From Syncephalis fuscata (Eukaryota > Zoopagomycota > Zoopagomycetes > Zoopagales > Piptocephalidaceae), in the NCBI GenBank assembly GCA_025786725.1, contig JAHLTZ010000066.1, positions 1 to 64,000 of the forward strand: a stretch of 64,000 nucleotides of DNA, given 5' to 3'. Below, in pieces: positions 38,624 to 50,991 of the stretch. How positions within the stretch are numbered: the first letter of the stretch is position 1; the number at the start of each line of letters is the position of its first letter. Below the pieces are notes generated by a model, which saw only the letters and a program-made list of their open reading frames with translations, had not been told where the DNA came from and did not search any database. The position numbers and the translations under genes were made by a program.

Positions 38624-41283
38624 TTACAAGATGGTGCCTAATTAGCTGGTTAGTTTACATAGCAACAACTTAATAAACACTTACATCCATTGCTGATTTT
38701 CACTCGTTTTTCCTGAGTATCAGCAGTCATTGAATGCGACCGCTTAATACCACGCTGAGGTGTGGAAGCCTCTTGGCAAGCTGTTGTCTCTTCGGCTTCT
38801 TTGTCGTCTTCAGTTTGATTACTCTCTCGCTGTTGACTTGGTTCTATCTCGGCCTCTTTTTCTGGTGACTTCAATGCCGGTTCTTCTTGTTCTTCTTGAG
38901 CCACATCAGCTTCAGCAACCGTATCTTGTGGCTTGTTAAACCAAGAACTTGCCAATGCCTGCTCAATAGTGATACGTGAATCGCTGTTAAGAGCAAGAAG
39001 ATTGCGCACCAGTTCGCGTCCTAGTAAGCAATAAATATTAGTTCTATATAATTATTGTTTGATTTATTTACCTTCTTCTGATACTGCTTCCCAAGTATCA
39101 TCGAATTCCAAAGGATTGTTTAGTAAATCTAGAGCATAATCCTCGACGATAACATCTTCATTACTATTTTTTACATATGGTAATGTATCTAAATATAAAG
39201 GCATTAGTAAAAAATGACAGTTTTATAATCACTTACTTGATAGCATGTAATGTAATGTAGCACCAAGGCTCCACACATCAACTTGGTGGTAATTGCTGGC
39301 TGTCAGTTCCATTGTATTTGAGGCCGCTTGCAGATTAATATCAATTTCTTTAGCTTTTGCAATTGCTTGATCTTTAAAAGCTGATTTCAGAACCATTTCT
39401 GGTGCCATATAACCTAGTGTTCCACGCTTCTTTCTTGGTGGCGGTGAATCTGGAACAATTTTCCAAGCAGCACCAAAATCTGTAAGGACAATCGCTGGGT
39501 TGTTGATGCACTTTCGCAGCAATATATTTGCTGGCTAATGTAAACACGGTTAATTTCAGTCATTGTTAACATTTCAAGTACTTACTTTTATATCTATTTG
39601 ATAGCAATACGATTAACAATGATATTTGTTAGTAGCAATAATAAACAATTATTTCAACTTACCACAGTGAACAATATGCTTACTGTGTAAAAACTATTCA
39701 AAAGTCATTAATAAATTATTGTATTATGTTGTTACTTACCTTTACTGCTTCCAGCAGCTGTTTAAAAATGTGCCTAGCCTCATCTTTAAGAAGAGGGCCA
39801 TGTTGTGCACAATAGCTGTGTAAATCTCCGCCAGCTACATATTCAAGCACCAAGTAGCTGTACATTGCTGTTTCATGCACATCAACTACTTGAATAATGG
39901 CTTGATGTCCTTGCGCCATAACAAGTATGGTGTTTTCATCAGCAAAGCTATTTATGCAAACTTCTTTGGCTGCTCCCTTGATATACTTTTTGTCGGATAT
40001 TTTGATGGCAACAGGTGTTTTGTTGTTGCGTATTTCTCCATAAAATACGCTGCCAAAAGCACCACTATTTTTATGTTATCAATATGTTAATTTAAATGAT
40101 ATAAGTACTTACGAACCAAGCCGTTGTGTTGTTACAGCATATTTGCTATTGATTGTCTAGAAATGTGTTAGAGGCTATAAACTGCTGTAATTGTAATATT
40201 CCTGACTTACTGTGCCAAAATCGGGACTTGGATCCTCGATTCTTAATGTCAACTTTTTAATCAAATATATAGCATAAAAAACTAGTGCCATTGATTAGTC
40301 ATAATTACCATAGACTAATAAAACTTACAATTGCAACCAGATGGCTGGATGCTGCTATTATTTTTGATGACACATGTAGCATCGGACCTAATGCTGACAC
40401 CATCCACTAAATAAAATAATTAGTATTGTTTAGTAATTTATAATAAATACTACTTACCCAAAATAGAACTGGACATCAAATTCTAATTACACATTTAGCA
40501 CCATTATTAATTAGTATGATAACTACTTACTTTGCACATCATTATTTCATTTTCCTAAATATGGATTAAGATTAGCATTGTTATTTTAACATAATGCTGT
40601 GTGCTGCTTACCATGAATATGCTAAAATAATCGTCTTGTTCTTTTTCCTCTTCCTCTTCCTCTCCCTCGCTCGCACTAAATATTGCAAATTATTATATTA
40701 ATAAAATTGTGTAATGTGTCAATCAAACCAGCAATAGTTTAGTGTGTTTACATTTGCTAAATAACAGCAAATTATGGCACAGCACTATACTAATAAAACA
40801 CCAGTATTAAACACTGCATAGCTTACCTTTCTGAGCCTTGCCCAAAAGTGTATTCTTCACCTCGCATCAAGAGGTGTTCTTTGAATGAATGGTTAGTTAA
40901 ATGGCCTATTAACTGTATATTTACTTACCTGTGTCGTTTTCATCCGACACCTCAACCCAGCCTACAATCTTGGCTTGCTCCGCCAAACTCATTGCCGCCC
41001 AAGCAGCAGGGAGTCTTTCGTAAATGTCCCCCACTGAATTGTTTGGTGTTGTGAATGACGAAGCAAGTGCAGGTAAACGAGGAGCATCTGATGGCTGAGC
41101 CACCACGCACTGCTCTTCAACAACATCTTCAGCGGCGGAAACTATATTAGCTTCAGCCGCAGGCGCTAATGATGGGGATGGCGATGGCGACAAATGTGCG
41201 GGTGGATTGAATGGCAAGCGAGTGGGATTTGCAACAGATACATCAAGAGAACTACAAGCAAATGGATTACCTGGACTGTCCAT
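38624..41283 (-). CDS. FHA-domain Ser/Thr kinase, Chk2/Rad53-like (paralogue A, HCD loop)
   Basis: A checkpoint-type kinase: N-terminal FHA phosphothreonine-binding domain, kinase domain and acidic tail. Exons (minus): 41283-40929, 40878-40827, 40675-40612, 40554-40531, 40482-40458, 40406-40329, 40281-40211, 40156-40113, 40064-39740, 39693-39663, 39593-39586, 39534-39237, 39188-39072, 39020-38685, 38637-38624. They sum to 1842 nt, or 613 aa, with no frameshift. The FHA region begins LMRGEEYTFGQGSE. Kinase motifs: P-loop LGSGAFGSVFYG, VAIKIS (Lys), IVHCDIKPANILL, TDFGAAW, YMAPEM and DVWSLG. The catalytic-loop Arg is Cys (HCD, not HRD), a non-RD type. The tail is Glu-rich with a KRVKIS basic patch, probably nuclear. 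Without the last splice it ends at 38650. It is paralogous to the kinase at 59646, with identical small exons. Confidence 0.9.
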
Positions 41284-42730
41284 ATTGCAGTTATGTTTTA
41301 ATGTAGAGTTTGTTTAAAACTGAAATATAAATCAAAATACACGTATCAAATAATGATGTAAAACTTTGGAAAGGTCAACTACGCGAATACTATATTGAAC
41401 GACTCATACATTTATTTAATAAATAGGCTAGCAGACATGGGCGATGTGTCATAGTACATTTGAAACAGCACCATTACGACATGGCTAATTGCGCTATGAA
41501 TGTGTTTCTAAACATTTGGCTTTTTATTAATCATATGTCAGTACATGACCAATTGGCTAGCAGTTGTACAACAAACCAATAAGTGCAACTAATTGTCAAG
41601 TTTGAAAGGTGTGTTGCTGAAACCACCGTTACCGATTGGGAAACGCACTGTGCACACACGCAGTAGCACAGAGTAAGCATTTTGAGAGTTAGTTTGACCG
41701 ACATTCATACGCAAATAGTGGGCATATTTTAATAAAGTTTATGCAGAAATATCTGGCAATATGGATGCTACTGAAATAAATAAATTATAACTACGTATCT
41801 GAATAGTACATAATATTTGTTAGCTGTATGTCGTTACTATAATATAGCAAGTTGTATAGCAAAGTAGCCAAGTGCTAATGATTGATGCTAATGACACTGT
41901 GTAACATGCATGGGAATATCAAGTAAATCGGCTTTACAAAAACGTTTGTTTCATAGCTAAGGCCCGAATGTATAGCTTACTGTACACACTTGCAAATTAT
42001 TTTCAACAAAGATATTTAAGAATTCAGTGCAAAGTCTTTTATTTCAACTGAGTGTTATTTCAATATCGGTTAATAGCATGCATATCTTATTTAACTGTAA
42101 TTTGCTTAGACATATTCCATCAGCTGATGATGATTTAAACAAGACAGCAATCTTGAGATGGTAGTATGCTTATCTTTGTGTTGCGCCATTCTTTTCACTA
42201 GCTTGCATTTTTGCTAGCACTGACGTACATATCCATTGAAGAAAGCAATGAAACAAGTTCAAACTGTTTCGTAATTGTATTACCAAGATAGATAAGCAAA
42301 CCCATCATTATTTGTTCATTTACATTAGATTGGTATATTGGTAACGCAATAATCCGTATTCAACCATTTTATTTTTACTGAGTCATTGCACTGTTCAATT
42401 GAACAGATAGCGCTTTGCCTTGCAATGACATTCGCCCTTACTGAAATATACATTTATGTTACACATCACTGCATAGCACGCCTCTCTTTGAGCTGGCCTA
42501 TTCTGTTTCTTTTTTCGCTCCGCCTAATGGCTTCAATTCATTGGATAATGCTGAGTGCTCGCTTTGCACTAAACACACGCGTGTGCCTACATAATATATC
42601 CCTCATTAAAACACGTAATCTTAACTACGCCTTTTTATTTTACATTTGTTCTTTAACTAATTAGCAGGTGCAATCCACTATTCTATATGTTCGTAAACTA
42701 CAATTTTTAGTGGAATTCATAGCTTTATAT
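41284..42730. other. Intergenic region upstream of FHA kinase A
   Basis: This is the upstream flank of the minus-strand kinase. A 92-codon open frame at 42386-42664 (+) is hydrophobic and has no recognised feature; I do not call it. From about 42661 the sequence weakly resembles the junction sequence of the tandem array that follows. Confidence 0.45.
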
Positions 42731-45266
42731 AGCACACTGTAACTGTTTGCTTGTGAAGCCATACAATATGCAACTGCTCGGCTTTTATTAGATAAGCTAA
42801 AAATGACTGGAACGGCAGTACAGTTGGTTTGAATGTGACCGACGCTCATATTATTTTGGGGATTTAATTAAAGCTGTAGACCATTCTGTTTGTTGTATGG
42901 TGGTGTTTATCTATATACGCTTGGGTGAGCGGTATAATAAGCACCATTCCTTGCTTGTGGGCAATATTAAGTACCATCATGGCAGCATCATTGTTTTAAC
43001 AGTTAAAGTGCTATGATGGCACAACATCGATTTATAGTGCTATATTAATGTAGCTTCGATGCTGTTATCTTTAGTTGTCTATGAATGATGATGTAGTTGT
43101 GTTGGCTACCTAATGTCGTGACAGTGTGTTATTATACCATCATTGTTGCATTTGGATTATCTACTTGTATGTGGATGGCCTAGACGGGGTATGGGATCAG
43201 TGCTATTGGCCGTTCATTCCAGCTATCTAGTCAATGCATGTCGCCTGGCTGAATAGCTTTTCTGATATTGCTTAAAGCATAAGCAATGGTAAAACAGCAA
43301 CCACGACACATCATGATTACGATAGCTGGAGACTGTATAGGCCGGCACTGATGGGTGGGAGTTTAGGCCATCAACATACACCAGATAGTTTATATTTAGC
43401 ATTATATTTGGACTATTCGATGATATTAAATGGCCATCTAGATTTACGAATAATACAACATAATGGCAACTATAAAAGGTAAATATAGTATATTGTGTTG
43501 ATTAGTTACTAATACTGAATAACATACATATATTGATTTTATATTAAATTTAATGATTTTTATTGCGTTTTTGTTTTTATTTACTTTCTAACTAACTACT
43601 AGGCATATTCTATAGCTCTATACTTTTTATACTGTAATTTGAAGCACCTTTAAATATTTATATAGCACACTGTAACTGCTTGCTTGTGAAGCTATACAAT
43701 ATGCAACTGCTCGGCTTTATTAGATAAACTAAAAATGAATGGAACGGCGGTACAGTTGGATTGAATGTGATCGACGCTCATATTATTTTGGGGATTTAAT
43801 TAAAGCTGTAGACCATTCTGTTTGTTGTATGGTGGTGTTTATCTATATACGCTTGGGTGAGCGGTATAATAAGCACCATTCCTTGCCTGTGGGCAATATT
43901 AAGTACCATCATGGCAGCATCATTGTTTTAACAGTTAAAGTGCTATGATGGCACAACATCGATTTATAGTGCTATATTAATGTAGCTTCGATGCTGTTAT
44001 CTTTAGTTGTCTATGAATGATGATGTAGTTGTGTTGGCTACCTAATGTCGTGACAGTGTGCTATTGTACCATTATTGTTGCATTTGAGTTATCTACTCGT
44101 ATGTTGGTGGCCTAGACGGGGTATGGGATCAGTGCTATTGGCTGTTCGTTCCAGCTATCTAGTCAATGTATGTCGCCTGGCTGAATAGCTTTTCTGATAT
44201 TGCTTGAAGCATAAGCAATGGTAAAACAGCAACCACGGCACATCATGATTACGATAGCTGGAACTGTATAGGCCGGCACTGATGGGTGGGAGTTTAGGCC
44301 ATCACATACACCAGATAGTTATATTTAGCATTATATTTGGACTATTCGATGATATTAAATGGCCATCTAGATTTACGAATAATACAACATAATGGCAACT
44401 ATAAAAGGTAAATATAGTATATTGTGTTGATTAGTTACTAATACTGAATAACATACATATATTGATTTTATATTAAATTTAATGATTTTATTGCGTTTTT
44501 GTTTTTATTTACTTTCTAACTAACTACTAGGCATATTCTATAGCTCTATACTTTTTATACTGTAATTTGAAGCACTTTAAATATTTATATAGCACACTGT
44601 AACTGCTTGCTTGTGAAGCTATACAATATGCAACTGCTCGGCTTTATTAGATAACTAAAAATGACTTCGACGTGATAGTATAATTGAAGAATCAGCGCAT
44701 ATTATTTTGGGATTTAATTAAAGCTGTAGACCATTCTGTTTGTTGTATGGTGTGTTTATCTATATACGCTTGGGTGAGCGGTATAATAAGCACCATTCCT
44801 TGCTTGTGGGCAATATTAAGTACCATCATGGCAGCATCATTGTTTTAACAGTTAAAGTGCTATGATGCACAACATCGATTTATAGTGCTATATTAATGTA
44901 GCTTCGATGCTGTTATCTTTAGTTGTCTATAATGATGATGTAGTTGTGTTGGCTACCTAATGTCGTGACAGTGTGTTATTGTACCATCATTGTTGCATTT
45001 GGATTATCTACTTGTATGTGGATGCCTAGACGGGGTATGGGATCAGCTATTGGCGTTCGTTCCAGCTATCTAGTCAATGCATGTCGCCTGGCTGAATGGC
45101 TTTTCTGATATTGCTTAAAGCATAAGCAATGGTAAAACAGCAACCACGGCACATCATGATTACGATAGCTGGAGACTGTATAGGCCAGCACTGATGGGTG
45201 GGAGTTTAGACCATCAGCATATACCAGATTGCTTATATTTAGCATTATATTTGGACTATTTGATGT
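42731..45266. repeat. Tandem array of three ~930-bp units (third truncated)
   Basis: Units start at the word AGCACACTGTAACT at 42731, 43664 and 44591, giving periods of 933 and 927 bases. The third unit stops matching at about 45266, after roughly 675 bases. Units are near-identical, with most differences being single-base deletions, especially in unit 3. Each unit is richer in GC than its surroundings and ends with an intron-like stretch (GTAAATATAG ... TAACTACTAG). Unit 2 has a 69-codon frame starting at 43739 (MERRYSWIECDRRSYYFGDL); the same reading runs in unit 1 without the ATG and is broken in unit 3. It could be a recently amplified non-coding RNA gene, a transposon relic or a decayed gene. 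Confidence 0.85.
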
Positions 45267-46735
45267 TTTGATTTTGTACAAATCGGCACACAATTACACG
45301 ATCACTTGCTATGCTTCAGCTATCATTTATGTTATGGTTACATATGCCAATCACTTATACAATCGTAATTACCAAGTCTAACATGAAAGCACATGTCATA
45401 TACGTTCATCAACATTATACATATTTATGACATCAATAGCATTGTACAACAATCAATTGCAACTATTGAGCACTTACTACACCAACTACATATGCACCTT
45501 CCATTTATTTACTACTATAAATACTATACACATTAAACACAACATTTTCTTTATCTTATATCTACTACCTTCATTGTCTCATTCATATTGATTTATAGCA
45601 GCTATATTTTAGCAATATTTATTTGTATTCATTAACGATATATCACAACTAACATTATAATATAAATAGTACTGCAGTATATTAAATGTTTGCTGCAATG
45701 AATAGTATATATTAACAAACATCTATTGATACTATGATTATACATATTAATAGTTTAGAAATTAGCAATGCATCTTGTTACTTGTAATACTAGTCATTAT
45801 GTGTATGTCATTGTACAAATATTGTCCAGAATGAAATAGCACTAATTTCACTGTTTGACAGTATTAATAATTAATTTTGACTAAATATATTTGCTTTGTT
45901 ACTTATAAAAACAAGTGTTTAATGATTGTTATTATTGGTTTATCACCGTAGACTTTTGCCACTTTGCATTAAATAGAGAATGGTGCTATTTGTTATACAT
46001 TACATCTGAGTTACCATCTTATTATAAATTATGTACAACATTATTGATCAAATAATAAGCATTTTAGTATAAAACTAACACGTATTGATTACAAAAACAG
46101 TGATTAACAGTATGTTAGATACATAATATAAATGAGTGCATAGAAATGGCTTGCTTTAAAGCTTTACTAGTAACCATCTATTTTATTGTAAAGATACACG
46201 TATTTATCAGCGTGAATTGCAAATGTTTATTATAATTAACTATTTAATTGCAGCATTATCGGTGCTATTTGCATGTTTAATATATCTAATTTGATAACAT
46301 GGTATTTTTTATTATTTCCATCATTATATTACTGCTATAGCTTTATTGTCCAGCATGATTATAATAAATACTAGACTAAGCCAGGTCTATAACAATGTGG
46401 TATTCTTATTATGGCTATTACCTAGTTGTGCAATCGTTATAGCCATATTACATTAATCTTTAAACATGGTTAAATAATACACATGCTAAATATTGAGATA
46501 AACTCTTCAATCTAAATGTATAAAATTATAACTATATTAAAATGCATATCATCGCTTATAAAGAATCAAAGAAAGTTTTATTATTGTGTTAGCACAATTA
46601 GCGTGCTGCCTATTTACTAGTTGCGAGCAAAAACGTTTAACAAATCAAATTAAATGTAGTTATCCAGTAGATATTGGGGCGATAATCGCATCTATATCTA
46701 ATAGAAATAGATATATTTGCGACAAATTGCCGCAA
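45267..46735. other. AT-rich intergenic region
   Basis: Strongly AT-rich with stops in all frames. I see no gene, repeat arm or RNA gene. It is the 3' flank of the SANT/U-box gene on its right side. Confidence 0.5.
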
Positions 46736-49138
46736 TTACATACTAACAATCTTATCACTAAATAGATCATTAATGAATCAATGAACGGTTATTAATTGGC
46801 TCAGCACACGTGGTTGTAACAACTTACCGATACTCCGTGATGTTATCCATAGTAAGCACAACTAGATCTCGCTTTGATAGTGGCTGTTTTGTAATAGGAC
46901 AGGTATTGCGAGGTTCAGAACGAGTTAGACAGCGTACCCAGTTATCGTAGCTTTACGTGTCCATAACCGTATAGTTGGCAAATAGTAAGCAATAATTTTA
47001 ATAGTATTAGTAATGATAGTACTTACCCCATAACATGGCCGTGTGGAGAAATGGCCGGTTTAACAACTTCTTCTAGGGTAATTGGATCGATATAGCCAGG
47101 TAGTGGATTAATAGCACAATTGGCTACACGGCCACCACCGCCACCACTGATCATGGCCTCGGAATAGACGGATATATCGTCCAAAGGTGTTGATGCTTCA
47201 CTGGCTATTTCCGTCGAATGGCCTGTTGCATGCGACGCTGTATTTACCTCGGTAGACTGGGCGGCCATGGTTACTGCGGCACTACCCGCTGCACGTCGAC
47301 TAGCCATGGCACGGGCTCGTTTCGTAGTGCCATAGCTTGACGATGAAAAGCTGCGATAATCACCGGAAAAGTCATCATCGCGTTCACGACCATAAGCCCA
47401 ATCGCTGTCTGAGTTATCGGTTGAACCGTAGCCATCGTCCGAGTCCCGTTTAGTAACCTGTCGGCGTCGAGGCCGTTTAGTGGGTGCAGCAGCCGTAGAT
47501 GCAGCTTTAACTGGCACTTGCGGCACTGCTGTTTCTGTCGATTTCTCCGGCATAAACTCACGGTTCTCTTCGTCCGAGTCGTCTTGATTTGCCGACCGAC
47601 GAGCACGTGGTTTGCGCTCCACATAGCCTGAACCATCTCGTCGATGTTTGCAATGGGTACGGAATGTTTTACGACCATCCTTTGTACTAAACAAATAGTG
47701 TGCCTTGCCCTTGTCATCCAGTACATAGTTAGGATCTTGAATCTTGTTGGTTTCCACTAATTGACGATAATAGTTGGAACACTATACACAGTACACATGA
47801 TTAGTCGATAGTAAATAGCGAACAACGTGTACCTACTTGATAGCCAACACGGCCTGGTATAGCGATGGAAAACACGCCCCATTGACCATTAGCGCCCATT
47901 TCCTTAAGACGCTGATGAAATAGTTTTTGCTCGTACTATAGCCTACAATTTAGACTATAACCTTCCATCGTCCTCACTCCTCCTACCTGTGTCCATGGGC
48001 CTGTTCTCTGTGGCTCATTGGGAGCATTAAATCGATAATAGTATGAATTGGGATTTTTATCAATCGCCTTCCAAGCCTTTTTACGCGCCTCAGACCATCC
48101 TTCCATTGCAGCATCTGGATTCTCGCGCATCTGTTTAAGCGCATCTTCTAGTCGAAGCCGGCCTACTTTTTGATATTTCCTATTATTAACGATTAGCCAT
48201 ACAATGTCATACAATAGTATGCCCTCATTACCGGCGTGTCTCATCTGTTACATTCTTCTTCATAGTTGTTGTACGTTTACGCAACAACTGCTCATACTTT
48301 TGACGTTCCTCGCTTGTCATATCATCTTCTGATTCTGTTATTATTTTAGTATTAATATCCATTACTAAATAAATAAATAAATACGCCGTCTACTTACTAA
48401 TCTGGTCAATCTTGGGATATTTTTCAGCCAATTCTTTACGTATCATAATCAAATACATAGGCTGTGACAGATTAAGAATAAGCTCGTCCTATTATCAATG
48501 TCACCTACATTAGCTTAATTTTACTTATTAATGACTAGCATATAACTTGCCTCATCGTTATCCAACTGCTTTAGTGCACAGGCCACTTCTTCATTGGTAA
48601 TATAATCGAATGTTTGTCGTACTTTATCTACTTTGCGACGCAATTCACGACGTTCAAACTCGGCAAACTAATAGCAATTATAGTGTTAATGTGTGTACCT
48701 TCATCGTTTACGACTTACTTGTTTCTGTTGCAGTGCCACTCGTTGTTGAATAATATCGATTTCATTTTCGGTCATTTCCTCTGCAAACATATTACTTTTA
48801 CGTACAATGCCAATACGTTCACTGTATGTACATTAACTAGTTAACACAATGTATATTTTTCCATTCTAAGCGCTTTATGTACCTAGCCTCCATCATTTCA
48901 CGTACACGCTGTGCACTCTCATCCTCAGGTCCTTTGCCATTGCTAGATTCCTCTTCAATTTGCAGTACACCAGACGCTGCTATTTGGTCATTACAGTTCA
49001 ATTCTGCTTTACGGCTGTCTCGTCGCTGACGTAATAGTTGCTATAACAACAAAGTTAACATTATAAACAAATGATCTGTTTTGCGTAATCAACACTTACA
49101 AGAATGTTTATAGTTGCTGTCTCCGACATGGCTGCCAT
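46736..49138 (-). CDS. Myb/SANT plus U-box protein, uncharacterised
   Basis: About a dozen exons, all in consistent phase with no frameshift; ATG at 49138 (MAAMSETATINIL) and stop at 46736-46738 (RDKIVSM). The N-terminal part is charged and helical (LLRQRRDSRKAELN, FAEFERRELRRKVDKV). A Myb/SANT-like domain follows: RTGPWTQ, then KLFHQRLKEMGANGQWGVFS and IPGRVGYQCSNYYRQLV. A basic, Ser/Asp-rich region (RPRRRQVTKRDSDD) comes next. The C-terminus is a U-box-like fold: YIDPITLEEVVKPAISPHGH, YDNWVRCL, CPITKQPLSKRDLV. The predicted role is a chromatin- or DNA-associated ubiquitin ligase (inference from domains). One intron (48489-48550) has a GC donor. SANT-like blocks of this GxxGQWGxFS type occur in fungal proteins of unknown function, as far as I recall. 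Confidence 0.85.
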
Positions 49139-50991
49139 ACTTGTTTCCGTTATAATAGTGTAGATACACAGTAATAGTCAGTAGTGTTTGTTAAATAAAT
49201 AATGCCAACAAAGAAAATTAAAAGAGAAAAAAGGCAACGCGTACACGTCGCGTTTTAAACAAACAAACAAACAATTACCACCATTAGGATTAGGATTAGT
49301 ATAATTAGGATCAGTGTATTATTATTTGTTTATTAATGATGTTTATCAGTTTATTTAAAACTATCAAAATTGATTATTAATAGTCCAAGTATTACCCATT
49401 TACCCACTTTTATTAATATTTTACTAAAATGATCTCAATATTTGTACACTTTCATAATTACTGTTACCATTACTATTACTGTAAGTGTATACTACTAGAT
49501 CTGCATTTGTGGGTAAGTGTACATTTATTATTAACTTTAATGGACTGTTGTTATTGTTGTTATTGTTACTGTTGTTGTTGTTGTTATCAATATGCACATC
49601 TGTTCTATGTACACACGTTCAATTGAAGATCCTTACATTTAATTAAAACGCCGCTTCAATTATTACTCCTTTCTCTCTCTCTATGGTTATATCAATCTAT
49701 ACTGACTCCGCCTCGGACATCTGGCTGTTCCCCGTTGATCAATTGGCAATTTTACAGGCATTTGCATATCTATTTTAATTTAGTCATTTGTTGTTACCAC
49801 CTGTTACTAAATAAATACATCCTTGAATTAACAATATTGCGGTATGACTTTCTGCCTTGTCACTGCCACACGCTTCTTTTCGGATCAACCTTTAACAGTA
49901 AACCCAGTACAACGTTTTACTACCTTGGCATACTGTCCCTGAACTCAATTATCCACTATCGCCTTTAGTATTGCCACTGCATGGTTCTCTAACAGCAACA
50001 CCTTTCTATCTCTTTATTCGATTATTGATTTCCTTTTCCTTGAACGCTTAGAGTTTCTTCTTTCTAAACTTTTTGCGGCAATTCACTGCACACCTATATA
50101 CACACACGCACCAACTACACTCGTTTTCCATTACGACGGTTATTCGTGCTTTTAAGTGTAGATTCACAGTCTTTACTGCGAATCCATTTGTGTTTGCACA
50201 TTCATTTACAAGTCGATATTGGGGCCCGTTATCGTCTATCTTTCTATCTCCTCTACTAACTCTCTTTCTCAATTTGTGTGTGTGTGTGTGTATAAGTGTG
50301 TGAATGTATGCTTAAAACCACACTCACCACCACCATCGATCTATTTCTCCCTTTCTCCTCTTTCTGACTATTCCCTTCTCACTCTTGCTCACTTTATTAA
50401 CAATTTTACCACTGTGCTACTATCACCACTGCATAATTTCCTTTCTTTTCTGTAGTTGTCTCTGAGTGTTTCAACAAGTAATAGCAATTCTGCAAGCTAA
50501 TAACTACAACACACCTCATCACTAGCAATAGTAGCAGTAGCAGTAGCTGCAGCAACGACGACGACAATACCAGTAATAACCAGCAGTAGCGTGGCGCTTG
50601 TGTAAGCACGTGTATCGTTCTATGCGGCATACATCATACTGGTCATTCACTACTTACTTGCATCTTCTTTGTCAATTACTTGCCAAGTAAACGCGCCAAC
50701 TTTTCGGTAATAAGTGTAAGTTTTTAATATAAAAACAAACAATAACCACATCTTGTACTTACATTAGCTATTAGGCTGGCTTTTTATTTTCAGCACTGCC
50801 ACGAGTTCTACTGTGCTGTATTAGTCTGAACGTGCTCATCATTCTTGGCAGAACGGTGTTAGAGATTCTGCTATACAGTAATCTTGTAATTTCAAACGAC
50901 GGGCCTTGTCGATTAGTGTGCTAGATTGTATTGCTTGCTATTTACCATCATTTTATGCTACAGCCTATCTACATAGCTGCAAGTATATTCC
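49139..50991. promoter_or_regulatory. Divergent 1.85-kb upstream region of the SANT/U-box and RhoGAP genes
   Basis: Starts of the two flanking genes point away from each other, so both promoters lie here. The plus strand is pyrimidine-rich from about 49660 to 50460 (CT runs, a GT repeat near 50278), which fits a long 5' leader or promoter of the RhoGAP gene. Short low-complexity open frames are not genes. An intron-like GTAAG...AG pair near 50716-50793 might belong to a 5' UTR. Confidence 0.45.

Noticed and set aside
42900..42990. tRNA-like stretch in the tandem unit
   Set aside because: I could not draw acceptor and T arms, and no T-loop consensus is present.
42731..45266. Possible CRISPR array or rDNA-like repeat
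   Set aside because: Unit length of about 930 bases, no short direct repeats with unique spacers, no rRNA signature, and a eukaryotic setting.
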